This document shows, in pieces, positions 1 through 8,157 of a stretch of 64,000 nt of DNA; the stretch's first letter is position 1, and each line of letters starts with the position of its first letter. This DNA comes from Polaromonas sp. GTDB lineage: Bacteria > Pseudomonadota > Gammaproteobacteria > Burkholderiales > Burkholderiaceae_C. A program made the position numbers and the translations under genes. The notes beneath the pieces are model-generated. The model worked only from the letters and a program-made list of their open reading frames with translations. It was not told the origin of the DNA and ran no database searches. The stretch is taken from NCBI RefSeq assembly GCF_010365105.1, contig NZ_JAAFGZ010000001.1, forward strand, positions 62,001 through 126,000, given 5' to 3'.

Positions 1-51
1 GGCCTTACCGGGCGGGCATTGGGCGTTTTTGCATTGAACATCGGTCAGCAT
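1..51 (-). CDS. P4-type tyrosine integrase, N-terminal 17 codons only (gene runs off the left edge)
   Basis: The minus strand from position 51 reads MLTDVQCKNAQCPPGKA and then leaves the window. This resembles the start of P4-family integrases in betaproteobacteria, which open with M-L-T-D followed by a KNA/RNA-K/Q-C-P-x-G-K segment. A GGAG ribosome-binding site lies about 9 bases upstream of the ATG. The position fits: the gene starts about 230 bp from the 3' end of a tRNA-Met gene and is transcribed away from it, the usual arrangement for an integrative element inserted into a tRNA. Only 17 residues are visible, so the call rests on N-terminal resemblance and context; no catalytic residue can be seen. 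Confidence 0.6.
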   Translation of the reverse strand, partial: MLTDVQCKNAQCPPGKA

Positions 52-206
52 GGGGAACAACTCCAGACAGAGGGAACAGGAAAAAAGGGGCTGCTCATTG
101 GGGAACGGGGGAACGACTGTCCCAAAACCCCGATTTACCCCCACTTGTTCCCCCGTATGTTCCCCCGCTATGGCGTGACTGTCAATGTCGCGCTTTAGCG
201 TTCCCT
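52..206. repeat. Cluster of GGGGGAAC-type short repeats upstream of the integrase
   Basis: Copies of (G)GGGGAAC occur on the plus strand near 52-58, 72-77, 100-106 and 107-114. Inverted copies (GTTCCCC) lie near 147-154 and 159-166, with partial ones (TACCCCC near 137-142, GTTCCC near 200-205). On the minus strand three copies are spaced about 12 bases apart. Direct and inverted oligomers upstream of a P4-type integrase gene are what integrase arm-binding sites or excisionase sites look like. That role is inferred, not shown. Confidence 0.5.
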
Positions 207-233
207 GCACTGTAAATTGTTGATTCATCAATG

Positions 234-269
234 AAAAAGGCCGCTAGGGATATGTCCTTAGCGGCCTTT
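234..269 (-). terminator. Rho-independent terminator of tRNA-Met
   Basis: An inverted repeat with GGCCGCTA / TAGCGGCC arms extended by GGA/TCC lies just past the 3' end of the tRNA gene. On the minus strand it ends in a run of five T. It sits between the tRNA and the putative integrase region. Confidence 0.75.
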
Positions 270-280
270 GTCGGAAGTGG

Positions 281-357
281 TGGTGGTGATAGGTGGACTT
301 GAACCACCGACATCAGCATTATGAATGCTGCGCTCTAACCAACTGAGCTATATCACC
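281..357 (-). tRNA. tRNA-Met (anticodon CAT)
   Basis: On the minus strand a complete cloverleaf can be drawn: acceptor stem GGTGATA/TATCACC, D-arm with AGCTCAGTTGGTTAGAGC, anticodon stem CAGCA/TGCTG with loop TTCATAA (anticodon CAT), T-arm GGTGG-TTCAAGT-CCACC, and an encoded CCA end at 281-283. The acceptor stem is fully paired at its first base, so this is the elongator rather than the initiator type. The 3' end faces the putative integrase gene, making it a likely integration site. Confidence 0.95.
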
Positions 358-452
358 TGAAGGGCCAAATTATAGCCAATTTTCGCAGCGGTTTCGACGC
401 ACGATATTGGCATGAATTTTCACCACGTCAGTCTGTACGGCACATCATCATG

Positions 453-512
453 TGCTACTGAATAAATAGCTGCAAGCCCAAGTCCAGAGAGCGAAAAAGC
501 CTGTTTTGATGC
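453..512 (+). repeat. Dispersed repeat family A, copy 1
   Basis: It begins GCTACTGAATAAATAGCTG, continues with a GCAAGCCC segment and ends AGCCTGTTTTGATG. The arrangement is the same as in the other family A copies: an AT-rich GCTA...TAGC palindrome, then a GC-rich middle, then a T-rich end. It lies between the tRNA gene and the 3' end of the enoyl-CoA hydratase gene. Confidence 0.7.
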
Positions 513-544
513 TTGAAATTCACCGGGCGGCCCACCGGCGCATG

Positions 545-1333
545 CTAACGGTGCTTGAAAGCCGGCTTGCGCTTGTTGACGAAAGCGTCCATGCCTTCCT
601 TCTGGTCCTCGGTGGCAAACAGCGCGTGGAACAGGCGCCGCTCGAACATCACGCCGTCGCTCAGGCCGCTTTCGAAGGCGCGGTTGATCGCTTCCTTGGC
701 CGCAAAGACGCTCGGCTGGCCGTAGCCGCAGATCATCAAGGCCGCGCCCAGCGCCTCGTCCATCAGTTTTTCCAGCGGCACGACGCGGCTGACCAGCCCG
801 GCGCGCTCGGCTTCCACCGCATCCATCATGCGGCCGGTCAGCGCCAGGTCCATGGCCTTGGCCTTGCCGATGGCGCGCGGCAGGCGCTGCGTGCCGCCGG
901 CGCCGGGAATGATGCCCAGCTTGATTTCGGGCTGGCCGAACCTGGCGTTGTCGGCGGCAATGATGAAGTCGCACATCATCGCCAGTTCGCAGCCGCCGCC
1001 CAGCGCAAAGCCGCTGACCGCCGCAATCACCGGCTTGCGCACGTTGCGGATTTGTTCCCAGTTGCGCGTGATGTAGTCGTTGTTGTAGACATCGGCAAAG
1101 CTGTACGTCGCCATGGCGCCGATGTCGGCGCCGGCGGCAAAGGCCTTTTCGCTGCCCGTCAGGATGATGCAGCCGATGCTGTCGTCGGCGTCGAAGGCTT
1201 TCAGTGCTGCACCCAGCTCGCCCATCAATTGGTCATTGAGCGCATTGAGCTGCTTGGGCCGGTTCAGCGTGATGATGCCTACCTGGCGGGCGTCCGGCCC
1301 TTGGGTAGACGTGACAATCGTTTCATAGGTCAT
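545..1333 (-). CDS. Enoyl-CoA hydratase (crotonase family)
   Basis: 262 aa, the usual size for a soluble enoyl-CoA hydratase, which adds water across trans-2-enoyl-CoA in beta-oxidation. Both catalytic glutamates are in place: one in the oxyanion-hole segment [11 protein letters not shown] and one in [19 protein letters not shown]. The AGADI segment typical of the CoA-binding region is also visible. The start at 1333 (MTYETI) was chosen because AAGGA lies about 7 bases upstream; a longer reading frame to 1375 has no better signal. It is divergent from a second crotonase gene with about 105 bp between them. The pairing suggests fatty-acid or aromatic-acid CoA degradation, but no thiolase or dehydrogenase is adjacent, so the substrate is unknown. 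Confidence 0.9.
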   Translation of the reverse strand: MTYETIVTSTQGPDARQVGIITLNRPKQLNALNDQLMGELGAALKAFDADDSIGCIILTGSEKAFAAGADIGAMATYSFADVYNNDYITRNWEQIRNVRKPVIAAVSGFALGGGCELAMMCDFIIAADNARFGQPEIKLGIIPGAGGTQRLPRAIGKAKAMDLALTGRMMDAVEAERAGLVSRVVPLEKLMDEALGAALMICGYGQPSVFAAKEAINRAFESGLSDGVMFERRLFHALFATEDQKEGMDAFVNKRKPAFKHR

Positions 1334-1438
1334 GGTTCGGTCCTTGTAAAGCCTTTCATCATGCCATCCCCGCAAGGTAGCAAGAACTGGTCCGGCCCAG
1401 GCCGGCCGGCAATGCTAAATTCGATGCAGGAGAAAACC

Positions 1439-2257
1439 ATGACCCATCCAGAATCCGAACCCCGCACCGAATCCACGGTGCTGTATGCCACCCAGGGCGC
1501 CGTTGCCATCGTGACGCTTAACCGTCCGCAAGCACTGAACAGTTTCAGCCGCCAGATGCACCACGACCTGTGGGCCGCGCTGGACCGGGCCGAAGCCGAT
1601 CCGCTGATCCGTGCGCTGGTCATCACCGGCGCGGGCCGGGGCTTTTGCGCCGGTGCCGACCTGTCGGAGTTTGATTTCGCACCCGGTCCCAATCTGGTCG
1701 AACGCGCCGACCCCGGGCCGCTGATCGAGCAGGCCTTCAACCCGACGGCGCGCCGCCTGCTGGCGCTGCGCATGCCGACGGTGGCCGCCGTCAATGGCGT
1801 GGCGGCAGGCGCTGGCGCGTCGCTGGCGCTGACCTGCGACATGGCGGTGGCCGCGCCGACCGCCAGCTTCATCCAGGCCTTCAGCAAGATCGGCCTGGTT
1901 CCCGATGCGGGCGGCAGCTGGCTGCTGGTGCAAAAGCTGGGGCTGGCGCGCGCCATGGGGCTGGCATTGACCGGCGACAAGCTGCCGGCCGCGCAGGCCA
2001 GGGAGTGGGGAATGGTCTGGGACGTGGCTGACGACCCGCTGGCCGCCGCCATTGCGCTGGCCCAGCGGCTGGCCGTCATGCCGACCAAAGCGCTGGTGGC
2101 AACCCGGCATCTGCTGCGCGAAGGCATCACCCGGACGCTGGACCGGCAGCTCGACGAGGAGCGCGACCAGCAGTCGGCCTTGTCGCGGACGCACGACTAC
2201 ATCGAGGGCGTGACGGCTTTCCTTGAAAAGCGGCCAGCGGCCTTCAGGGGCGAGTAG
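1439..2257 (+). CDS. paaG: PaaG-like enoyl-CoA hydratase/isomerase
   Basis: 272 aa crotonase-fold protein, with start at 1439 preceded by AGGAG. It differs from its divergent neighbour at the active site. The first catalytic Glu is replaced (GAGASLALTCD), and the second position carries Asp in GLVPDAGGSWLL. That single-Asp pattern is known in PaaG, the isomerase that converts ring-epoxidised phenylacetyl-CoA to the oxepin. The C-terminus with LDERD-like and EGVTAFLEKRPAAF segments also fits PaaG. The rest of a paa cluster is not in the window, so a general delta3-delta2 enoyl-CoA isomerase remains possible. Confidence 0.7.
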   Translation: MTHPESEPRTESTVLYATQGAVAIVTLNRPQALNSFSRQMHHDLWAALDRAEADPLIRALVITGAGRGFCAGADLSEFDFAPGPNLVERADPGPLIEQAFNPTARRLLALRMPTVAAVNGVAAGAGASLALTCDMAVAAPTASFIQAFSKIGLVPDAGGSWLLVQKLGLARAMGLALTGDKLPAAQAREWGMVWDVADDPLAAAIALAQRLAVMPTKALVATRHLLREGITRTLDRQLDEERDQQSALSRTHDYIEGVTAFLEKRPAAFRGE

Positions 2258-2309
2258 TCGGGCGCAAGCTGAAGGATGCCTTTGTTTTGGCTGGCAAGCA
2301 AATTTTCAG

Positions 2310-2370
2310 CATCAAAAAGGCATCTTCCGAACGTCTGGCATGCACAAACAGCTATTGATTCAGTAGCAAA
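2310..2370 (-). repeat. Dispersed repeat family A, copy 2
   Basis: On the minus strand it reads TTTGCTACTGAATCAATAGC, then a GTGCATGCC segment, then ends ATGCCTTTTTGATG. It fills most of the 149-bp gap between two convergent genes. Confidence 0.7.
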
Positions 2371-2406
2371 GAGGATGCGGGAAGCCGCGCATGCCGGGAT
2401 GGAAAG

Positions 2407-4290
2407 TCAGACGGATGTGCCGCTGGGGTCCAGCCATTCATTGACCCGCGCCTCGTTCTTGACGGCCAGCCGCCAGGTCGTGATCGCAGGCGGCAAGGTC
2501 AGTTCAAGCCGCAGCAGGCGCTTGTCCCGCGCCACCAGCGCCATGACCTTTTTTGCATCGCCGGTATACAGCAGCAGGTCATCGAGTTTGTTCAGGCGCC
2601 ACCCCGCGTCTGGTTGCCGGCCTGTTTTTGATGAAACCGGCTTGCCGATCAACTCCAGCCCCAGCCATTCATCGCCAGCGGAAAAACCCGCCATTTCAGC
2701 CGCGCCACCGCGCAGCACGGTTTTGACCTGGACGCTGTGGTTTTCAGCGACGCGCAGGCCCAGCCGCTGCGCCAGTTGCGCCGGTTCATCCAGCACCGTC
2801 ACGCCATGCTGCTCCAGCAGGATTTTCAGGGGCAACTCGTCACGGCCATGCACCCAGGCGGCCAGTTCGGGCGCAAAGGAGCGCAGGCCCAGCGTTTCCA
2901 GCACGCTGGCCACGTCCAGCTCGCGCATCGGCCCGGCCTTGCAATGCTTCCACAGCGCGCGCATCACGTCGTCCAGTGTTTTTTCATGCGTGGTGCGGCC
3001 TTCGCTGCGCAGCGTCAGGTCCAGGCACAGGGCGACCAGCGCGCCTTTGGTGTAATAGCTGATCGTCGCGTTCGGCGTGTTCTCGTCAGGCCGGTAGTAC
3101 TTGACCCAGGCGTCAAAACTCGCCTCGGCCACGGACTGCACCTGCCGGCCGGGCGCCTGCGCCACCTGGTTGACGGTGGTGGTCAGCCGCTTCAGGTAGC
3201 CGGCGTTGTCCAGCAGCCCGGCGCGGCGCAGCAGCAGGTCGTCGTAGTAGCTGGTGAATCCTTCAAAGAACCACAGCAGTTCGGTGTAGTTTTCCTGGCC
3301 ATATTGGTAGTGTTCAAACTCGGCCGGGCGCAGGCGCTTGACGTTCCAGGTGTGGAAATACTCGTGGCTGATGAGGCCGCACAATGTGGCGTAGCCGTCA
3401 CTCGTTTTCGGATCGCCCTGGCGCGGCAGGTCTTTGCGGTTGCAGATCAGCGCTGTGGAATTGCGGTGCTCCAGCCCGCCGTAGCCGTCATCGACCACGT
3501 TCAGCATGAACAGGTAGTTTTGATGCAGCGGTTTGCGCTTGCCGTGCCAGAAGCGGATTTCGGCCTCGCAGATTTTTTGCGTGTCGGCCAGCAGCCGCGC
3601 GCCGTCGAAACTGTCGGCCGCGCCGGCCACGACAAAACGGTGCGGCACGCCGCGCGCAGTAAAACTGCCGCTCCAGAACGCGCCCATTTCGACCGGGCTG
3701 TCGACCAGCTCGTCGTAGTCGGCCGCCTGGTAGCGGCCAAAACCCCGGCTGTCGATGGCTTGCGGCGTCAATCCGGTGGCCAGCGACCAGCCGTCCATGG
3801 CCTTGGCCGCAGGAATTTCCAGCACATGCGGCAGGACCTCCTGGCCTTCGACCTTCAGGCAGACGCTGGTGCCGTTGAAAAAGCCGCGGCTTGCATCCAG
3901 CCAGGCGGTGCGTACCGAGTTGTCGTGCGCATACACCAGGTAGCGCAGCACCAGCGCGCTGTCCGGCGCACAGGCGATTTGCCAGTTGGATTTGTCCAGT
4001 TGTTCGACGGCCAGCGGCTGCGGATGGCGGCTCTCCTGGTGCGCCTGCAGGCCCTGCAGGTTTTTGGAAAACTCTCGCACCAGGTAGCTGCCTGGAATCC
4101 ACGCCGGCAGCGACACGCGCTGCAGCGCGGCGGGCCTGGCAATCGTCAGCGTGACCTGAAACAGGTGGGCGTGCAGGTCGCCAAGTTCGACGCGGTAGTG
4201 AAGCGCGGCCAAGGCCGGGGCTGGCTTGCTGGATTTTCTGGACTTCGGGGTTTTCGGGATGGGGGAGGGGTTGGGCGTGGAGGCGGGCAT
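2407..4290 (-). CDS. M61-family metallopeptidase with PDZ domain (glycyl aminopeptidase-like)
   Basis: 627 aa. The zinc motif HExxH is present as HEYFHTW at about residues 306-310, followed downstream by WFFEGFTSYYDDLLLRRAG, which supplies the third ligand in M61 enzymes. An all-beta N-terminal domain precedes it. A C-terminal PDZ-like domain covers roughly residues 490-590, matching the domain order of the family (N-terminal M61 domain, catalytic domain, PDZ). No clear signal peptide is seen; the N-terminus is Pro/Ser/Lys-rich. The start at 4290 gives the Pro-rich leader. Upstream in-frame sequence overlaps the neighbouring marC gene (stop at 4335) and has no better signal. The in vivo substrate is unknown. 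Confidence 0.88.
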   Translation of the reverse strand: MPASTPNPSPIPKTPKSRKSSKPAPALAALHYRVELGDLHAHLFQVTLTIARPAALQRVSLPAWIPGSYLVREFSKNLQGLQAHQESRHPQPLAVEQLDKSNWQIACAPDSALVLRYLVYAHDNSVRTAWLDASRGFFNGTSVCLKVEGQEVLPHVLEIPAAKAMDGWSLATGLTPQAIDSRGFGRYQAADYDELVDSPVEMGAFWSGSFTARGVPHRFVVAGAADSFDGARLLADTQKICEAEIRFWHGKRKPLHQNYLFMLNVVDDGYGGLEHRNSTALICNRKDLPRQGDPKTSDGYATLCGLISHEYFHTWNVKRLRPAEFEHYQYGQENYTELLWFFEGFTSYYDDLLLRRAGLLDNAGYLKRLTTTVNQVAQAPGRQVQSVAEASFDAWVKYYRPDENTPNATISYYTKGALVALCLDLTLRSEGRTTHEKTLDDVMRALWKHCKAGPMRELDVASVLETLGLRSFAPELAAWVHGRDELPLKILLEQHGVTVLDEPAQLAQRLGLRVAENHSVQVKTVLRGGAAEMAGFSAGDEWLGLELIGKPVSSKTGRQPDAGWRLNKLDDLLLYTGDAKKVMALVARDKRLLRLELTLPPAITTWRLAVKNEARVNEWLDPSGTSV

Positions 4291-4334
4291 AGGCCTGCAA
4301 GGATAATCCAAGCGGCGCAGCGCCCCGGCGGGCG

Positions 4335-5027
4335 TCAGGTGAAGGACTGCGTCTGAATCACGCTGCGCAACAGCTCTTCCAAGCCATCCCAGACAATCTG
4401 CACGCCCAGGCACAGCAAGATGAAGGCCGAGAGGCGCAGAAAGATCACCGAACCCGCATCGCCCAGCGGCTTGAGCAGGCGCTGCGCATACTTGAGCGCC
4501 AGGTACAGCACGATGCCGATGACAAACAGCGCCAGCACGCCGCCGCCCATGCGCGCCAGCGACAGTGTCAGCTTCTGGTCATGCAGCGACACGCCCACGG
4601 TGATGGCTGCGGCAATCGAGCCGGGCCCGCAGCTGATGGGAAAGGTCAGCGGGTAAAAAGCCTGGCGCCGGGCATGCTCGACCGTGAACGATTCGGCCAG
4701 TTCGGTACGCCTGTCGTCGCCGGCATGGCTGGCATTGAGCAAGCGCCAGGCATTGGCGGCAACGATCAGGCCGCCGCCCACGCGCACGATGGGCAGTGAG
4801 ATGCCAAACAGGTCGAGCACATACGAGCCCACCAGCATCGAGCCGGCCATCAGCGCAAACATGTTGCGCGCTATGCGCCGGGCCAGCAGTGCGCGGGTGC
4901 TGATCGAGGCGCCTTCGGTCAGCCCCAGGAAGATGGGCGCCGTGGCCGCCGGGTTCAGGATGGGCAGCAGCGCGGCCAGCACAAACAGAAAGCTCTTGCC
5001 GAACAGAATCAGTAATTCGATGACCAC
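4335..5027 (-). CDS. MarC-family integral membrane protein
   Basis: 230 aa with about six hydrophobic segments and the family landmarks LLPILNPAATAPIFLGL near the N-terminus and FYPLTFPISCGPGSIAAAITVG in the middle. MarC/YchE proteins are inner-membrane proteins of unclear function; the old link to multiple antibiotic resistance has not held up. The frame opens with GTG at 5027. The Shine-Dalgarno is weak, so the start is uncertain by a few codons. It lies 45 bp upstream of the M61 peptidase gene on the same strand and may be co-transcribed. Confidence 0.85.
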   Translation of the reverse strand: MVIELLILFGKSFLFVLAALLPILNPAATAPIFLGLTEGASISTRALLARRIARNMFALMAGSMLVGSYVLDLFGISLPIVRVGGGLIVAANAWRLLNASHAGDDRRTELAESFTVEHARRQAFYPLTFPISCGPGSIAAAITVGVSLHDQKLTLSLARMGGGVLALFVIGIVLYLALKYAQRLLKPLGDAGSVIFLRLSAFILLCLGVQIVWDGLEELLRSVIQTQSFT

Positions 5028-5091
5028 ATGCAGCTTTCGTCGCCAGACTTTGTCAATGCCGTGCTGATCGTTACGATCAGGCAGTCTGAGA

Positions 5092-5152
5092 GGCTATTAA
5101 AAAAATAGCTATCAGCGTCCGGTTAACGGGCGCTGGAGCCATTATTTGTTTG
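5092..5152 (+). repeat. Dispersed repeat family A, copy 3
   Basis: It reads GCTATTAAAAAAATAGCTAT, then a CAGCGTCC / GGGCGCTGG inverted pair around GGTTAACG, then GAGCCATTATTTG. This copy shows clearly that the second half is also palindromic. It lies between the starts/ends of marC and dsbC. Confidence 0.75.
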
Positions 5153-5183
5153 TAAAGGTTTGGATAATCATCCAGCCCGGGGT

Positions 5184-5921
5184 TTATTTGCCTGCGGCGC
5201 TGGCGAGCTGCTTTTCGATGTCCTGCGCGCTGATGGCGCCTGGTACGCGCGTGCCGTTGGCAAAAAACACCGTCGGCGTTCCGGTGATCTTGTACTTTTT
5301 GCTGAAGGCCAGGTTGCGCTCCAGCGCTGACGTGTCGCAGCTGGCCTTGGCGGCAGCCTGGTCGCGCACCATCCAGTCGAGCCAGGCCTTGCCCTTGTCT
5401 TTGGCGCACCAGATGTTTTTCGACTTGTCCACCGAGTCCGCGCTCAGGATGGGAATCAGGAAGGTGTGGATCGTCACATCGTTGACCTTTTGCAGGTCGC
5501 GCTCGAAGCGCTTGCAGTAGCCGCAGTTGGGGTCTTCAAACACCGCCATCTTGCGCTTGCCGTTGCCGCGCACCTGGGTGAAAGCGTCTTTCAGCGGCAG
5601 GGCGTCAAAGTCGATGGCGCTGAGTTTTTCGACGCGTTCCTCGGTCAGGTTGCGCTTGCCCCGGGTGTCGATCAGGTTGCCCTGGATCAGGAAGTTGCCT
5701 TCGGCGTCGGTGTAGAAAATCTCGCTCTCGTTGACGCGCAGCTCATACAGGCCGTTCATCGGCGTCTTGCTGACTTCATCGATTTTGGGCAGCGCCGGCA
5801 GCCGTTCGGCCAGGTTCTTGCGAATCACGGCTTCCTGCGCCAGCGCGGCGCCCAGGGTGCAGGCCAGCAGGCCGGCAAGTCCTGCAAGCCTGAGGCCGGC
5901 AGTCAGTCGAGGGTGTTTCAT
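5184..5921 (-). CDS. dsbC: Periplasmic thiol:disulfide interchange protein DsbC
   Basis: 245 aa. Cleavable signal peptide (residues 1-28, ending ALA|QEA), N-terminal dimerisation domain (about 30-95) and a thioredoxin-like domain with the active site CGYC at residues 133-136 in FEDPNCGYCKRFE. The cis-proline loop is seen as TGTPTVFF. DsbC isomerises wrong disulfides in periplasmic proteins and is kept reduced by DsbD (not in this window). The start at 5921 gives the signal peptide directly and has AGGA about 6 bases upstream. The gene lies 35 bp downstream of the ubiquinone-type hydroxylase gene on the same strand, so a two-gene operon is likely. Confidence 0.93.
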   Translation of the reverse strand: MKHPRLTAGLRLAGLAGLLACTLGAALAQEAVIRKNLAERLPALPKIDEVSKTPMNGLYELRVNESEIFYTDAEGNFLIQGNLIDTRGKRNLTEERVEKLSAIDFDALPLKDAFTQVRGNGKRKMAVFEDPNCGYCKRFERDLQKVNDVTIHTFLIPILSADSVDKSKNIWCAKDKGKAWLDWMVRDQAAAKASCDTSALERNLAFSKKYKITGTPTVFFANGTRVPGAISAQDIEKQLASAAGK

Positions 5922-5956
5922 GGGGGTCCTGTTGTTCAACGAATTCTTTGGGGGAG

Positions 5957-7066
5957 TCACAGGCCGGCGGCCTGGCGGGTGACCCAGCGCTTGAGCAGGC
6001 TGCTGCGCGCAAAGCCCTTCATGCCCCAGTTGCGCAGCGCCTGCCAGCGTTCATCGGGCTGGGCGAACAGGCCATGCAGTCCGTCGGTCACCGCGCCCAT
6101 GGCGGCCACATCGGCCTTGCGCGCGCGCTCGTAGCGACGCAACAGTTTTTCATCGCCCAGTGCGCGCCAGTATTCGCGCTGCGCCAGCACATTGGCCAGG
6201 CAGGCGGCGTCGGCCAGCCCCAGGTTTAGGCCCTGGCCCGACAGCGGATGCACCGTGTGCGCGGCATCGCCGGCGAGTGCCCAGCCGCTGCCGACCCAGC
6301 GGTCGGCGTTGGACAGCGCCAGCGGCCAGCTGGCCCGGCCGCTGGTCAATGTCAACTGGCCTGCCCCGGGTCCACAAATGGCCTGCAGGGCCGCGCAAAA
6401 CTGTTCCGGCGGCATCTGCTCCAGCGACTCGGCGCGCTCCTGCGCAGCCGACCAGACGAGCGCCACGGCATTCGCGTCGTGGCCTCCCAGTGGCAGCAGC
6501 GCCACGATGTCGCCGTTGACGAACCACTGGCGCGCAATGCCCTGGTGCGGCAGGTCGGCATCGAGCCGCGCGGCAATGGCTTTTTGCGGATAGGCCTTGA
6601 CCGTCCACTGCACGCCGAATTCATCGCGGCTGGCGCTTTTCTTGCCTTCGCAAATCACCGTCAGCGCGGCCTTGGCCGGCGCGGCGACGATCTCGATTTG
6701 CGGCTGGTAGCGCACCGCCTGGATCAGCTGCTGCTCCAGCGCGTGTACATCGACGATCCAGGCCAGCGCGTCCTGTGCCACGCTGTCGGCGGTGAAATCA
6801 ACCTGGCCGCCGTCGTCGCCCCAGACCTGCATTTCCCGGACCGGTGTGGCAAACGGCGCATCGGGCCAGACCCGCAGGGCCTCCAGCACCTTGCGCGACG
6901 CGCTGTTCAGGGCATAGGCGCGCACATCGGCAACAGGCAGCTCACCCGGCGCCGGCGATGGCCGGCTGACCAGCGCCACGCGCAGGCGCTCGCGCGCCAG
7001 CAGCAGCGCCAGGGTGCGGCCGACCACGCCGTCGCCGCGAATACAGACATCAAAGGTTTTGGACAT
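5957..7066 (-). CDS. FAD-dependent monooxygenase, UbiH/UbiF/VisC family
   Basis: 369 aa flavoprotein. The N-terminal dinucleotide-binding motif appears as CIRGDGVVGRTLALLLA, and the FAD-ribityl segment as AGDAAHTVHPLSGQGLNLGL, the signature of ubiquinone-ring hydroxylases. The likely role is one of the hydroxylation steps of ubiquinone synthesis, but which ring carbon cannot be told from sequence alone. Start at 7066 (MSKTFDV). The gene is divergent from the MOSC-protein gene and upstream of dsbC. Confidence 0.85.
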   Translation of the reverse strand: MSKTFDVCIRGDGVVGRTLALLLARERLRVALVSRPSPAPGELPVADVRAYALNSASRKVLEALRVWPDAPFATPVREMQVWGDDGGQVDFTADSVAQDALAWIVDVHALEQQLIQAVRYQPQIEIVAAPAKAALTVICEGKKSASRDEFGVQWTVKAYPQKAIAARLDADLPHQGIARQWFVNGDIVALLPLGGHDANAVALVWSAAQERAESLEQMPPEQFCAALQAICGPGAGQLTLTSGRASWPLALSNADRWVGSGWALAGDAAHTVHPLSGQGLNLGLADAACLANVLAQREYWRALGDEKLLRRYERARKADVAAMGAVTDGLHGLFAQPDERWQALRNWGMKGFARSSLLKRWVTRQAAGL

Positions 7067-7176
7067 GCCCCATTTTAGGAGTGAGTGCAAAATCACCGCT
7101 TTGCAGGGCTGGCGTAAGGGCAAAGCGTGTGAAATTCCTCTGCTGCAGCCCTGAAAACGCAAGAACTGGAAAAAAA

Positions 7177-8109
7177 GTGAACGATTCATTGAACGAAACC
7201 GTGTCGGACACGGCAGCCGCTGCAGCGTCAGACAATCCTTCGGATCTGGCCGCCCGCATTGCCGGTCTGTTTGTCTATCCGGTCAAGTCCTGTGCCGGCG
7301 TGCGGATGGAGCAGGCCCTGCTGCTGGACACCGGACTCGAATTCGACCGCGCCTGGATGGTGGTGGACGGCCACGGCAATTTCCTGACGCAGCGCGAACT
7401 GCCGCGCATGGCGCTCATCCGGCCGCAGCTGAAAACTTTCGAGATGATCCTGCGCGCGCCGGGCATGCTGGCGCTGCACATCGCGCTGGACCAGGTCGAA
7501 GCCCCAGCGCGGGTCACGATCTGGAACGAAGCGGTGGCGGCCTTCGACATGGGACCGATTGCCGCCCAGTGGTTCACCGATTTCCTGGAGATTCCAGCGC
7601 GGCTGGTGCGCTTTGACCCGGACCACCCGCGTGTCAGCAATCTGGACGAGACCGGCGGCATAGAGGCACTGAACCAGTTCAGCGACGGCTACCCGCTGCT
7701 GGTCATCAGCGAGGCATCGCTTGAACAGTTCAATGCAAAGCTGACTGCCCAGGGCTTTGCCGCTGTCGGCATGGAGCGCTTTCGACCCAACATCGTGCTG
7801 GGCGATGCGCCGGGCGAACTGCCTCTGTCGCCACACGACGAAGACCGGCTCGACCTGATTCAAATCACCACCGCGCAAGGCCCGGTCCGGCTCAAGCCGG
7901 TCAAGCCGTGTCCGCGCTGCCCGATTCCCAATATCGACCCAGCCACCGCCCTCAGCAGCCATGAGGTCGGCGACCTGCTGCAAGGCTACCGTCAGGATGC
8001 GCGGCTGGGCGGCGCGGTGACCTTCGGCATGAATGCCATCGTGCTGGCCGGCATCGACCACCTGCTTAGGGTCGGCCAGCGCGCAGGGGCCAGCTATCGT
8101 TTTGATTGA
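7177..8109 (+). CDS. MOSC-domain protein (YcbX/mARC-like)
   Basis: About 310 aa. An N-terminal MOSC_N beta-barrel (GLFVYPVKSCAGVRMEQALL) is followed by a MOSC domain that ends with the conserved Cys segment KPCPRCPIPNIDP. Proteins of this type bind molybdenum cofactor and reduce N-hydroxylated bases and related compounds (YcbX, eukaryotic mARC). The 2Fe-2S domain found at the C-terminus of YcbX is absent here, so an external electron donor is needed. I chose the GTG at 7177, because the reading frame upstream (GTG at 7081) overlaps the divergent promoter region; the ribosome-binding site is weak. Start uncertain. Confidence 0.82.
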   Translation: MNDSLNETVSDTAAAAASDNPSDLAARIAGLFVYPVKSCAGVRMEQALLLDTGLEFDRAWMVVDGHGNFLTQRELPRMALIRPQLKTFEMILRAPGMLALHIALDQVEAPARVTIWNEAVAAFDMGPIAAQWFTDFLEIPARLVRFDPDHPRVSNLDETGGIEALNQFSDGYPLLVISEASLEQFNAKLTAQGFAAVGMERFRPNIVLGDAPGELPLSPHDEDRLDLIQITTAQGPVRLKPVKPCPRCPIPNIDPATALSSHEVGDLLQGYRQDARLGGAVTFGMNAIVLAGIDHLLRVGQRAGASYRFD

Positions 8110-8157
8110 TCCGGCGATTCCCTGTTGTTAAAGGCGGTTTGCAGTCCGGCACATTTC

